The translations under genes and the position numbers were made by a program. A stretch of 43,248 nt of DNA, from assembly GCA_002449845.1 (NCBI GenBank), contig DJXW01000006.1, forward strand, positions 1 to 43,248. The letters are read 5' to 3'. Numbering within the stretch: the stretch's first letter is position 1; each line of letters opens with the position of its first letter. Of the stretch, positions 1-7,557 are shown piece after piece. A model generated the notes under the pieces. The model saw only the letters and a program-made list of their open reading frames with translations. It had not been told where the DNA came from and ran no database searches. The DNA is from Prevotella sp. UBA6994. GTDB lineage: Bacteria; Bacteroidota; Bacteroidia; Bacteroidales; Bacteroidaceae.

Positions 1-400
1 TGGACTGCGACGTGCGCTTGAGGTCAAAGCCATTGTCATCGCGCAGTGCCTGCTGAATTTCAGTTCGCCCAAGATGATTGTCTAATGAGTCAGGATGAGG
101 CTCGTTGCTGTCAAGGAGCACCCGTCCTTGTCTGTCGATGACGGAGACGCGGAGACCCTTCAGAGGATGTTGCCTCACATAGCTTAGAAACAGATGCCTA
201 CTGGTGATGCCGTCCTCGCCCAGCACCTGCATGATGTCGTAGTTATACATCTGCAGACGCGAGTGGAGAATGTCTATCTTGTACTCCTTTTCACGCTGAT
301 ACTGATAGATGCAAAAGCAAATGGCGAAAAGCAGGAACACCCCGCCGATGCTCAGCAACAGGTTTCGCTGAAAAGCGCTACTTCTCGAAACAGTAACCAT
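1..400 (-). CDS. rprX: Sensor histidine kinase, N-terminal part (RprX-like), runs off the window
   Basis: Only the first 133 codons are present; the gene continues beyond base 1. The translation starts MVTVSRSSAFQRNLLLSI, has one membrane segment at about residues 13-31, then an extracytoplasmic sensor stretch that includes VIDRQGRVLLDSN and RTEIQQALRDD and ends with RTSQS, a pattern known from Bacteroidetes RprX/PhoR-type kinases. The HAMP, HisKA and ATPase domains lie outside the window. The ATG overlaps the 3' end of the response regulator gene by 23 bp, so the two are translationally coupled and very likely form one two-component system. The gene symbol rests on family resemblance only. 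Confidence 0.8.
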   Translation of the reverse strand, partial: MVTVSRSSAFQRNLLLSIGGVFLLFAICFCIYQYQREKEYKIDILHSRLQMYNYDIMQVLGEDGITSRHLFLSYVRQHPLKGLRVSVIDRQGRVLLDSNEPHPDSLDNHLGRTEIQQALRDDNGFDLKRTSQS

Positions 401-1064
401 AGCCTACACGTGTTTTAATCTGTTTTCCGTAGGGGCCCAGTTTTTTGCGCAGCCGCGTAATGTTGACATCCACCGTGCGGTCAAGCACGAATGTGTCCTG
501 CGGCCAGCAATATTTCAGCAAATCCTCGCGGGAATACACCGTGCCCGGATGCTGAAGCAGGAAGGAGAGTAACTCAAACTCCAACTTCGTACACGGTAGT
601 TCCTGATGGTCAAGGCTGACGGTCTTTGCCTTTAAATCAAGCACAATACCCTTATAACATACTATGTCTGCCTCGAACATCTCGTCTCGCATCCTATGCA
701 GATATACCCGCCTGAGCACTGCATTGACCCTTGCCTTCACAGTCTTCATGCTCAGGGGCTTGACAATATAATCGTCAGCACCAATATTGAGTCCTTTCAC
801 CATGTGGTTCTCCCCGTCGAGTGCTGTGATGAAAATGATGGGAATCTGCGCCGTAGCAGGATTTTCCTTCATCAAACGTGCCATCTGGAATCCCGACATT
901 TTATCCATCATCACATCTAGAAGAATCAATGCATATTCCGTCAGGTTCAACGCCAATGCCTCCTCTGCAGAATTAACGGTATCAACCTCGTATCCTTCCG
1001 TCTCAAGATTATATTGGAGTATCTCACAGATGTCCAATTCGTCATCGACAACAAGTATTTTCAT
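378..1064 (-). CDS. rprY: OmpR/PhoB-family response regulator (RprY-like)
   Basis: The 228-residue protein has an N-terminal receiver domain (about 1-118) with the acidic pair DD at 7-8, phospho-acceptor D50 in ILLDVMMD, T80 in IFITA and K102 in VKPLS. A C-terminal winged-helix DNA-binding domain (about 130-226) contains the family pattern SREDLL and DRTVDVNITRLRKKLG. It should bind DNA after phosphorylation by the kinase whose gene overlaps it downstream. Length is normal for the family. A TATCTTTG promoter element lies about 45 bp upstream. The regulon cannot be read from the window; the rprXY names are by resemblance to the Bacteroides pair. Confidence 0.93.
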   Translation of the reverse strand: MKILVVDDELDICEILQYNLETEGYEVDTVNSAEEALALNLTEYALILLDVMMDKMSGFQMARLMKENPATAQIPIIFITALDGENHMVKGLNIGADDYIVKPLSMKTVKARVNAVLRRVYLHRMRDEMFEADIVCYKGIVLDLKAKTVSLDHQELPCTKLEFELLSFLLQHPGTVYSREDLLKYCWPQDTFVLDRTVDVNITRLRKKLGPYGKQIKTRVGYGYCFEK

Positions 1065-1109
1065 AAAAGCTCAAATGGTTGTGAATGAAATTAATAATTA
1101 TTTTGAGTA

Positions 1110-1117
1110 CAAAGATA
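1110..1117 (-). promoter_or_regulatory. Candidate -7 promoter element for the two-component operon
   Basis: On the minus strand this reads TATCTTTG followed by TACTC, matching the Bacteroidetes -7 consensus TAnnTTTG. It lies about 45 bp before the response-regulator ATG. The -33 region shows only a loose T-rich match, so the assignment rests mainly on the -7 box and position. Confidence 0.5.
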
Positions 1118-1150
1118 CTGCTTTCCCATGAGATGTCGGAATAAAGCGTA

Positions 1151-1383
1151 TTAAATTGTTATGACAATACACCATGCCTCATTCTGTGCTCCATTCAGCT
1201 TGTTATACCACTGCCTTGTTTTAGACAAAATTTGCTTAAATAACTCGAGAAAGGTCAAATGGATGTCGATCTCTAAAGTGTGTTTTTTCAACTCTGGAGC
1301 AAAATATTTGCAGAATTTTTCGCTTTGCTCAACAACACGTCGTCAAGAATACAGAAAATTTCTATTAAATTTGCAGTCGTCAT
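1151..1383 (-). mobile_element. IS982-family transposase remnant, frameshifted
   Basis: From an ATG at 1383 the minus strand encodes 31 residues starting MTTANLIEIFCILDD and then a stop at 1288. A different frame then gives EKFCKYFAPELKKHTL (about 1321-1274) and stays open to a stop at 1151-1153. Together these match the usual N-terminus of Bacteroidales IS982 transposases (IIEIFCILDEF..KYF.PELK.HTL). The rest of the transposase is missing and the two halves are out of frame by a short indel near 1330, so it is dead. No terminal inverted repeats could be fixed. The family call rests on remembered family sequence, not on a search. The flanking 1385-1471 shows nothing else I can name. Confidence 0.6.
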
Positions 1384-1471
1384 AGGAGTGATTATTGTTT
1401 TGTATTTGTTTGATTATCACCTATAAAGTTACTAAAAATATTCCATTCCCACAACTGTTTTAACACTTTTC

Positions 1472-1651
1472 TTACGTCGAACTCACGTTATAGATAGCAC
1501 CGCTTTCAGTGAAACCAATTTCCCAATCGCCCGTTACCTCATTGCGCCAATAAGTATCCACGATGGATTCGGGAATAGAAACCTGTGTCTGTCCCGCCAT
1601 TGCGACGAGGGCGAGCAGGATGGTGATGACAGTTGACTTCTTTTTCAACAT
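1472..1651 (-). pseudogene. N-terminal stump of an exported thioredoxin-family-like protein
   Basis: This 59-residue reading frame begins MLKKKSTVITILLALVAMAG, a signal peptide, then reads IVDTYWRNEVTGDWEIGF and IYNVSST before a stop. In many Bacteroides/Prevotella exported proteins a similar (D/S)YWRNE.TGDW.IGF segment opens a much longer protein that often carries a TlpA-like thioredoxin domain. Here the frame ends just after the IY position where intact relatives continue. The IS982 remnant starts about 90 bp downstream, so truncation by a mobile element is a plausible cause. It may still be transcribed with the fic remnant 11 bp upstream. It could also be a genuine small secreted protein. 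Confidence 0.55.
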
Positions 1652-1662
1652 AGTTGTGCTAG

Positions 1663-1992
1663 TTATTTGGATGAAATCTTAAAATAATCGAGCAATGATT
1701 TGTACTGATCCTGTGCAGTGAGGCAGGTGTCGGTCAGAAAGCTGTTAATATGTCCCCATTCATGGAGCCCGCGGTAATAGAACAGCTTGAGTTCATCGGT
1801 AATGATAAAAGGTACGATGCCGTTGGCCAGACATTCCTTAAACATAAGGAGACGCCCCACACGCCCGTTGCCGTCCTGAAAGGGATGAATCTGCTCGAAG
1901 CGTACATGGAAATCGAGGATGTGTTCCAGCATCTTTTTCTTGCAATGGTTATAATCACTGATATATACTCCATCTCTTCTATCGGCAAGTAT
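1663..1992 (-). pseudogene. Fic-domain protein, C-terminal part only
   Basis: The open frame starts right after an in-frame TAA at 1993-1995 and runs to 1663. It reads RRDGVYISDYNHCKKK, then MLEHILDFHVRFEQI and the Fic signature HPFQDGNGRVGR, followed by LLMFKECLANGIVPFII and about 45 further residues. The signature contains the catalytic His and the HPFxxGNGR loop used by Fic enzymes to transfer AMP or related groups. Intact Fic proteins of this type have about 150-200 more residues in front, including the inhibitory helix, so this gene has lost its N-terminus. An internal ATG at 1932 would give an 89-residue product. The palindrome at 2008-2059, with a promoter pointing this way, lies only 16 bp before the open frame. 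Confidence 0.75.
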
Positions 1993-2007
1993 TTATTTTA
2001 TTTTCCG

Positions 2008-2059
2008 TTGCAAATATACCACTTCTTGCCGATAACGGCAAGAAGTGGTATATTTGCAA
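2008..2059. promoter_or_regulatory. 52-bp perfect palindrome with two outward promoter boxes
   Basis: Arms 2008-2031 and 2036-2059 are perfectly complementary over 24 bp and flank a 4-nt ATAA centre. Each arm ends with TATATTTGCAA, so both strands carry a TAnnTTTG -7 box pointing outward (2049-2056 plus, 2011-2018 minus), each with a TTG about 20 bp upstream inside the opposite arm. This is the geometry of two divergent promoters folded into one symmetrical site. The leftward promoter would read into the fic remnant. The element also sits 32 bp past the stop of the lipoprotein gene, so it may act as a transcription terminator there, but no T-run follows it in that direction. Confidence 0.65.
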
Positions 2060-2090
2060 GTCTTTTAATATAGAGTCAAGCTCTTCTATG

Positions 2091-3185
2091 TCAGTCTATC
2101 CATCCATCCTTGTTGGGCTTATGTCCGCCAGGGATGAGAATCTCCTTGTGATCCTTGATTTGGATGATGTGCTTCCAGCAGCGGGGGAGACAGTAGGCAC
2201 CGGTTGTCTCGTCGAGGACGAGGATGTAGAAGTGACCATCTACAGACCGCTCGGCATATAAAGACTGGTGCTTGACGGTCTCGTTGATGCTGAAGGTTAG
2301 GGGGTCGTTCCTGCCGATGACAAGTCCCTTCTCATCCATCGTGATGAAGAATTTCTGATTAGGGTTCAATCCCAGATAGTCGTTCTTCACGCAAAAGCGC
2401 AATCCTTCTTCTACATCCTTGGCAGACTTCTCTGGCACCACGTAGAGATGGCCCGTTGTCTTGCCGCTATAGGTGCCATCCTCGTCGGGTGCAAATTCTC
2501 CGACCAGCGAGGGATTCCCGCCGAGGTCCTCATGGGTTATTTCGTAGGAGGTTTCGTACACTTTCACGCTGTCCACGTTCTCCATTAGTTTTTTGATGAA
2601 GTCGTTGAGCGGGCGCATGTTGAAGGGTTCTTCCCGTCCTTTCTCCTCGCGGGTGATGTATTGTATCTGCCATTGGGAGTATTGTTTGTTGCCATTCACC
2701 TTCAAGGTTGCAGCACGAGCGGCTTTGAAGCCAACGGAATAGTCCTGATAGCTGTCTGCACCTTCCAGCTCAATGCGTTCTCCGTCCATGCCGTCAAGAG
2801 CCAACGCATAGACCACGGTATCCTTGTCCAGCATACGCTTCTCTTTGTGGTAGCACTGCCGGGCGAAGGAGCAGCCCCAGCGGAAAGCACGGAGGCAAGA
2901 ATCCTGAATCTCTATGTTTTCTTTTTGTTCCTGCAACCTCTCTTTGGGCAGATTCTGATACTCCTTAGACTTGAGGGCCTCTGGCGTTGCACCGACACCG
3001 TAATACTCTGTCTTCGTTTTCAGGATGGCGCCGCCCTCATATCTTATCCGCTTATGGGTTTGGTCGAATGATTTACTGTCTAAATAGGAAACGAGATTCT
3101 CAATGGGGTCTGACGAACCTGTCTGCTCTGAGGCGCAAGAGCCTAACAGGACATTCGCTACTAAAAGGAATAATGTTTTCTTCAT
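2091..3185 (-). CDS. Lipoprotein of unknown function, sigma-factor operon
   Basis: The 364-residue protein starts MKKTLFLLVANVLLGSCASE, a lipoprotein signal with LLGSC as the lipobox, so the mature N-terminal Cys is about residue 17. The rest is mostly soluble, with several cysteines (a pair in RWGCSFARQC near residue 105) and charged segments. I recognise no domain. It is the last gene of a three-gene run after the ECF sigma factor and the small membrane protein, with a 59-bp gap before it. This suggests an envelope protein controlled by, or sensing for, that sigma factor. A function is not assigned. Confidence 0.8.
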   Translation of the reverse strand: MKKTLFLLVANVLLGSCASEQTGSSDPIENLVSYLDSKSFDQTHKRIRYEGGAILKTKTEYYGVGATPEALKSKEYQNLPKERLQEQKENIEIQDSCLRAFRWGCSFARQCYHKEKRMLDKDTVVYALALDGMDGERIELEGADSYQDYSVGFKAARAATLKVNGNKQYSQWQIQYITREEKGREEPFNMRPLNDFIKKLMENVDSVKVYETSYEITHEDLGGNPSLVGEFAPDEDGTYSGKTTGHLYVVPEKSAKDVEEGLRFCVKNDYLGLNPNQKFFITMDEKGLVIGRNDPLTFSINETVKHQSLYAERSVDGHFYILVLDETTGAYCLPRCWKHIIQIKDHKEILIPGGHKPNKDGWID

Positions 3186-3244
3186 TGTTTCATTTGTTTG
3201 ATGATGAATGATTGTTATGATAGCAAGACGTCTTTTCTAATTGT

Positions 3245-3610
3245 TTATAACTGGGCAATGGCATCCTCCAACTGCCTACCACTACGCTCTATCTCATTGA
3301 CAATGTCTTCGTATGAAGAGAAGTCAGGAATGGGCGATGTAACTTTATAATGGTATTCAGGCAGACGGGGTTTGTAAGTGGTTTCTGACGGAGTTGTTGC
3401 GGGGTCTCTCATTATAAACACCGCTATAACACTTGCAGCCGCTACGCCAGCCACCCAAGGAAGAATCCTGCGATAGAATGGAATGATGCGAGCATGCTGC
3501 TGTTCATCTACAGCATCCATCTGCGCCATGATTTTGTCCATGAACGCTTCGTTATCGTCAATCTGTGGACGATAGGCGTGGAATTTGTCTCGTAGTTCCT
3601 GATCTTTCAT
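3245..3610 (-). CDS. Small membrane protein, possible anti-sigma factor
   Basis: The 121-residue protein has a charged cytoplasmic N-terminal region (about 1-46), one membrane segment at about 49-67 (PWVAGVAAASVIAVFI) and a roughly 55-residue outer tail ending with IVNEIERSGRQLEDAIAQL. It follows the sigma factor gene by 7 bp. One membrane span with a short cytosolic domain directly behind an ECF sigma gene is the usual layout for an anti-sigma factor. No zinc-binding HxxxCxxC motif of the ZAS class is present, so the role is inferred from position and topology. Confidence 0.7.
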   Translation of the reverse strand: MKDQELRDKFHAYRPQIDDNEAFMDKIMAQMDAVDEQQHARIIPFYRRILPWVAGVAAASVIAVFIMRDPATTPSETTYKPRLPEYHYKVTSPIPDFSSYEDIVNEIERSGRQLEDAIAQL

Positions 3611-3617
3611 ATCTGTC

Positions 3618-4103
3618 TTATTTGCTTAATTTCGTTCTTAGATGCCAACGGCCACGTGAGAGGTAGCCTTTCACCGTTCCTTCTGCCACGTTCATAATAG
3701 CGGCGATTTCCTTGATAGGTCGGTCCTCCATATAGAAGAGAAGTACTGCCGTGCGTTCACTCATCGTCAGGCCGTCGATGGCTTGATAGAGTTCCTGATA
3801 CTCAAAATTGTCATCGGAACGGGAGACGCCAACCACATCATGCGCTTTGTCGATGCTAATGGTCTCACCACGTGCCATCTGTTTTCGTTGATGATCTATC
3901 AGGGTGTTACAGGCAATCCTATAGAGCCAAGCCGAGAATCCTTCTTCGTCCTCGAAGCGGCATGAAGCCACGTAAGCTTTCATCAAAGCCTCTTGTGCCA
4001 CATCGTCTGCCTCATTAACATTGCCGCTACAGGCCGCCAATAGGAAACGGCGCAAGCTGGAGAGTTCTTGGCGGATATGTTGAGTGAATGTTTCTCGATT
4101 CAT
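3618..4103 (-). CDS. ECF-type RNA polymerase sigma factor
   Basis: The 161-residue protein has the two-domain layout of ECF sigma factors. Region 2 (about 20-85) contains NEADDVAQEALMKAY and FSAWLYRIACNTLIDHQRK. Region 4 (about 105-158) contains TMSERTAVLLFYMEDRPIKE and a helix-turn-helix ending VAEGTVKGYLSRGRWHLR. Length is normal. It heads a minus-strand operon with a small membrane protein and a lipoprotein. It should direct RNA polymerase to envelope or stress genes, probably including its own operon. The 4104-4160 upstream stretch has no clear TAnnTTTG box, which would fit autoregulation by a different sigma factor. Confidence 0.93.
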   Translation of the reverse strand: MNRETFTQHIRQELSSLRRFLLAACSGNVNEADDVAQEALMKAYVASCRFEDEEGFSAWLYRIACNTLIDHQRKQMARGETISIDKAHDVVGVSRSDDNFEYQELYQAIDGLTMSERTAVLLFYMEDRPIKEIAAIMNVAEGTVKGYLSRGRWHLRTKLSK

Positions 4104-4227
4104 CGGACGTTTTTTTGTTGCTACTTTCTACTATATAAACGTATCAGCACGTCAAAAGGTTGTGTGAAGACAGTTTTTTTTCACTTTTTTCGTCTGGCAA
4201 AAAATATGTTGCCCCATTCACAATAGA

Positions 4228-4264
4228 AGGCGGGTGAGGATATGCTTTTCCACCCCCGCCCGCC
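4228..4264 (-). terminator. GC-rich hairpin after the small ORF
   Basis: Complementary segments AGGCGGG and CCCGCCT bracket a loop that includes ATATGCTTTTC. It sits 20 bp past the stop of the 50-codon frame, so it may end that transcript. No clear U-tract follows on the minus strand. Confidence 0.4.
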
Positions 4265-4283
4265 TCAATAAGTCATCGCTTCC

Positions 4284-4436
4284 TTATGTCGTTCTATGTC
4301 TGTCGGTCCGCCACTCCCCGTGCTCCATGCAGTACTCCCCCAGGAACTCCAAATCAAGTCCCTCCTTGTAAGTGTTAAAGTGCTTGTTCGTTGTCATATT
4401 CGCCAATTTCTGATTCGTGGGTACATATGTAGTCAT
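4284..4436 (-). CDS. Small hypothetical protein, 50 residues
   Basis: The frame opens MTTYVPTNQKLANMTTNKHF and contains GLDLEFLGEYCMEHGEW before ending RTDRHRTT. It is soluble, polar and has one Cys. There is no recognised domain and no neighbour on the same transcript. It occupies the otherwise empty 4104-4485 gap between the sigma factor and the xylanase terminator. A GC-rich hairpin follows its stop codon. Codon use is not obviously random, but the support is weak and it may be a fragment of a larger lost gene. Confidence 0.35.
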   Translation of the reverse strand: MTTYVPTNQKLANMTTNKHFNTYKEGLDLEFLGEYCMEHGEWRTDRHRTT

Positions 4437-4485
4437 TTGTTCCCAAAATTATATTATTTCCTCGGAATAAACATATTTTTCTCAA

Positions 4486-4535
4486 AAAACAAAGAAAAAG
4501 CCATCTCTTTACTCAAAATCGAGTTTGGAAATGGC
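4486..4535 (-). terminator. Rho-independent terminator of the xylanase gene
   Basis: On the minus strand an imperfect stem (GCCATTTC pairing with GAGATGGC, plus ACTC with GAGT) is followed by CTTTTTCTTTG. It lies about 65 bp after the xylanase stop codon. Confidence 0.6.
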
Positions 4536-4602
4536 CTTTCTCTATGAGATAGTTTCAAACTGTTAGATTATCAAACCTCTTAGTTTGTTCAAGATTTTTG
4601 CA

Positions 4603-7230
4603 TCATTTAATCAAAATCTTCTTTCCATTTTTGATGACTATACCTTTGTAGTTGGCTCCTACTTTTTGACCAGCCAAATTATACATCTCATTTGAGTTCA
4701 TTCGCTGAGCAGTTGTAACAGATTCAATACCTGCACTTACAGTACATTTTAATTCTATCTTGTCGATATTGCATTGTGCACCTGTAATTGTGATGCGAAG
4801 AATCTGTTCACCTTCTTCCAAATTCCTACTCAAATTTCCACTCACTACCTTATAGGTATCCCAGTTGCTGTTTCCCGTTTGTGGAACGCTCACTCTTGCC
4901 AATGTGGTGACACTATTGTTCTTGACAAGTCCAATGGAGAATCCAGAACCAGTGGTACCCGAAGAAACGGTAGCATCGTATGAGTATTTGCCAGCTTCCG
5001 TTACATGAATACTATATTCAAGCCATTCGTTAGCAGCCGTGTAACCAATGGCTGTACCGCCGTTTCCTACAACAAAGTCAACACCCTCACTATCAGAACG
5101 ATAATTATTGTCACCTTCTCGGTTGCTGTCAGAGTCGTGGAAGGTCAAACCTTCACCACCTTTGTCGAAGTTTTCTGCTTGAATGACACCAGGAATAGTT
5201 ATTAACTTACTTGTATAAGGTGTGCGTTTACCGTTTACCTTAAGTGTTCTCTTTGTTGAAACATTCTCTTTACCATCCGCATCTGTTGCAATTGCCGTGA
5301 TGGAATAGTTGCCCTTAGTGATAGGATTGAACTGTATTGAATAAGGAGCTTCGGTCAATGTACCTATGAGCAAGTCGTTAGCATAGACACGAACACTATC
5401 GATGGTGTTGGTAGAACAGCTTGCGGTTACCTTGATAATGGTTGAGTCGCCAACTGTAATGGTGGCTGGAGACATTGAACTTACGCTGACGGAGATACTC
5501 TTGTTTTGCTCGTAGCGACGAAAGGTGAGGTTCTTGATGCAGAAACCACCTTTGTCAATATTCAGACAAAGTGTGTGGCGACCAGTTGTGAGAGGTTTGC
5601 TCATGACGCAATGCAAAGTCTGGAAATGGCTATTACTGCCAGTTTGCGGAACTTCAATCATGTCGGTATAATAAGTAAGGTTGTCAAACCCATACTCAGC
5701 CAAGTGGAATGTACCACCAGAAACATTTGATGCCACTTCTGCCTCTATCGAATAGAGACCATCCTCTTTCACGTCAACGGTATATTCCATCCATCCATCT
5801 GTCTGGGTGGCTGTAGAGGCATTACGCGAAGCTTTGTAGTAAGAAACACCAGAAGCACCTTTGTCGTATTCGCCTACAACGATGTTGCCAGGCAATTCAG
5901 GTATAGTCTCATGATAGGGCTCACGTTTAGCAGTTGCGCTAAGCACATTGAAACGTGACAAACGTTCGTAGGTAGAACCATCTGTAGCCGTAACAACAGC
6001 CTTCAAGGTCTTCCATCCAGTAGCTGCATTCGTAGGAACGTCATACTCAGTATAATATGGAGCCTCCGTCATTGTGGCAATTAGCTGACTTCCAAGGTAT
6101 AAATCTACCTTCTCAATGGTCTTTGTAGCTAAGCTGGCACGTACCATAATAGGTAGTTTATCACCTTTTGCCACCTTCATGTCACGAGGTTTCACATAGA
6201 CAGAAGCCTCTTTCTTCATGCCTGGGAAAGGACTTTTCGCATTTTTGGCAACATCACTTGCCATATACTGGCGCAACCAAGTCATTGCGGGACGTTCTTT
6301 TCCATCCCTGAAAATACCAGAATTGCCATCGGTTGTCCATGTTGCACCATAGATATAACCCCAAAGAGTCACACCAGCACAATAATCTCTCTCCCAAAAA
6401 AGTGGAATGAGATTCTTGTATTGAGTCAATTGCTTTTGGTCATCACTCGTACCGATGTCAAACTCCGTACTATACATGGGCATTTTAAGTGCATTGTCGA
6501 GTTTTGTCAAAGCACTTTTACAGGTACTAAGGCTTATGTCTGTCAATTCGTGGCATTGCAATCCATAAGCGTCAATCGGTGCACCTGCATCACGTAAATT
6601 TGTGACAAGGTCTATATATTGATCAATTTGCCATTGAATAGAATTGTAGTCATTGTAAATCAAAATGGCATTTGGCCAGCGTTCGTATGCCATTTCGAAA
6701 GCCTTAATAAGCCAATCATAGCCAGTCTTTCCCTTACCGCCCAACGACTCTCTTATCATTGGATTACCAGGTTGGTGAGGACTACTTTCATTTGACCAAA
6801 CGGCTTCATTAACCACATCTATCAAAGGAAGGTCGGGATATTTCTTCTTGACAGCATCAAACCACTTTACGATAGCCGCATAGCGGTCTTTGATAGACAA
6901 ACTTTCAAGCCAACCAGGATATTGAGCACCCCAAAGAAGCGCATGAAACTTGTAGGTGAAGTTGTGTTGCTTGGCATAATTGAAAGCCTTATCACAACCC
7001 CAGTTGTAACTATTACGTGTTCCTTCCACAGATCCCCACTTCGATTCGTTCTCACATGTGATCTGATTCCATAGCTTGTAATACGGATCTACACCGCCAC
7101 CAGCATCTACGTTGTAACGAGTTGTGATGTTGCCGAGAAACTTGTCGGGGTTAGTTGATAGTTGAGCGTTAGCTTTTCCGCCAAATAGACAGATGGCTAA
7201 CAGGAAAAGAATAGTAGTTTTTTTTCTCAT
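4603..7230 (-). CDS. Secreted GH10 endo-1,4-beta-xylanase with Ig-like and CBM6-like domains
   Basis: The start chosen is the ATG at 7230, which gives a signal peptide (MRKKTTILFLLAICLFGG) and lies about 25 bp after a good promoter; an upstream ATG would precede that promoter. The 875-residue product has a GH10 domain at about 25-370 with acid/base E142 in DVVNEAVW and nucleophile E256 in YSTEFDIG. Behind it are an Ig-like domain (about 385-470), a CBM6-like carbohydrate-binding domain (about 490-600), a second Ig-like domain (about 615-700) and a second CBM6-like domain (about 710-840). The C-terminus (MYNLAGQKVGANYKGIVI, then NGKKILIK) resembles tails common on exported Prevotella proteins, possibly a type IX-like sorting tail. 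It should cleave xylan outside the cell. It stands alone, without SusC/SusD neighbours. Confidence 0.92.
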   Translation of the reverse strand: MRKKTTILFLLAICLFGGKANAQLSTNPDKFLGNITTRYNVDAGGGVDPYYKLWNQITCENESKWGSVEGTRNSYNWGCDKAFNYAKQHNFTYKFHALLWGAQYPGWLESLSIKDRYAAIVKWFDAVKKKYPDLPLIDVVNEAVWSNESSPHQPGNPMIRESLGGKGKTGYDWLIKAFEMAYERWPNAILIYNDYNSIQWQIDQYIDLVTNLRDAGAPIDAYGLQCHELTDISLSTCKSALTKLDNALKMPMYSTEFDIGTSDDQKQLTQYKNLIPLFWERDYCAGVTLWGYIYGATWTTDGNSGIFRDGKERPAMTWLRQYMASDVAKNAKSPFPGMKKEASVYVKPRDMKVAKGDKLPIMVRASLATKTIEKVDLYLGSQLIATMTEAPYYTEYDVPTNAATGWKTLKAVVTATDGSTYERLSRFNVLSATAKREPYHETIPELPGNIVVGEYDKGASGVSYYKASRNASTATQTDGWMEYTVDVKEDGLYSIEAEVASNVSGGTFHLAEYGFDNLTYYTDMIEVPQTGSNSHFQTLHCVMSKPLTTGRHTLCLNIDKGGFCIKNLTFRRYEQNKSISVSVSSMSPATITVGDSTIIKVTASCSTNTIDSVRVYANDLLIGTLTEAPYSIQFNPITKGNYSITAIATDADGKENVSTKRTLKVNGKRTPYTSKLITIPGVIQAENFDKGGEGLTFHDSDSNREGDNNYRSDSEGVDFVVGNGGTAIGYTAANEWLEYSIHVTEAGKYSYDATVSSGTTGSGFSIGLVKNNSVTTLARVSVPQTGNSNWDTYKVVSGNLSRNLEEGEQILRITITGAQCNIDKIELKCTVSAGIESVTTAQRMNSNEMYNLAGQKVGANYKGIVIKNGKKILIK

Positions 7231-7260
7231 GTTGATAATTGTTAATTGAAATTTTAGTTG

Positions 7261-7292
7261 CAAATTTAGCCTTTTATTTCCTATCCAACCAA
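7261..7292 (-). promoter_or_regulatory. Promoter of the xylanase gene
   Basis: On the minus strand a TTGG at 7292-7289 is followed after 20 bp by TAAATTTG (7268-7261), matching the Bacteroidetes -33/-7 pattern. Transcription would start near 7255, about 25 bp before the chosen ATG. Confidence 0.65.
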
Positions 7293-7477
7293 TTTTTCCT
7301 TTGCTTTCTTTATTCCCGTTCTTTGCATGATTATTTTCATAAAGTCTTTGTAACATTTCATATCATTGTAAATACATTTTGCAAATATCATGTTTAAGAG
7401 AAATAAACCATATATTTGCGATTGCCAAACACTATATTTATTCATAATGAGAAACATGAAAGAAATAAATATCTTTA

Positions 7478-7510
7478 TTTTGGTGGAATGGAGAAAAATA
7501 CTTACCTTTG
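7478..7510 (+). promoter_or_regulatory. Promoter of the ileS operon
   Basis: TTTTG at 7478-7482 and TACCTTTG at 7503-7510 are separated by 20 bp, a full match to the Bacteroidetes -33/-7 consensus. The start point would be near 7517, about 40 bp before the ileS ATG. The rest of 7293-7477 is AT-rich; a second TATATTTG at 7411-7418 could be another weak promoter. Confidence 0.75.
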
Positions 7511-7557
7511 CACCCATTAAAAAAAATAAGTCAATTTTTAAAAGAAAAATAATAACG

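Noticed and set aside
2008..2059. Invertible phase-variable promoter
   Set aside because: The two arms are separated by only 4 nt, so inversion would change almost nothing.
7390..7557. Upstream extension of ileS
   Set aside because: It precedes the strong promoter at 7478-7510 and does not look like the synthetase N-terminus.
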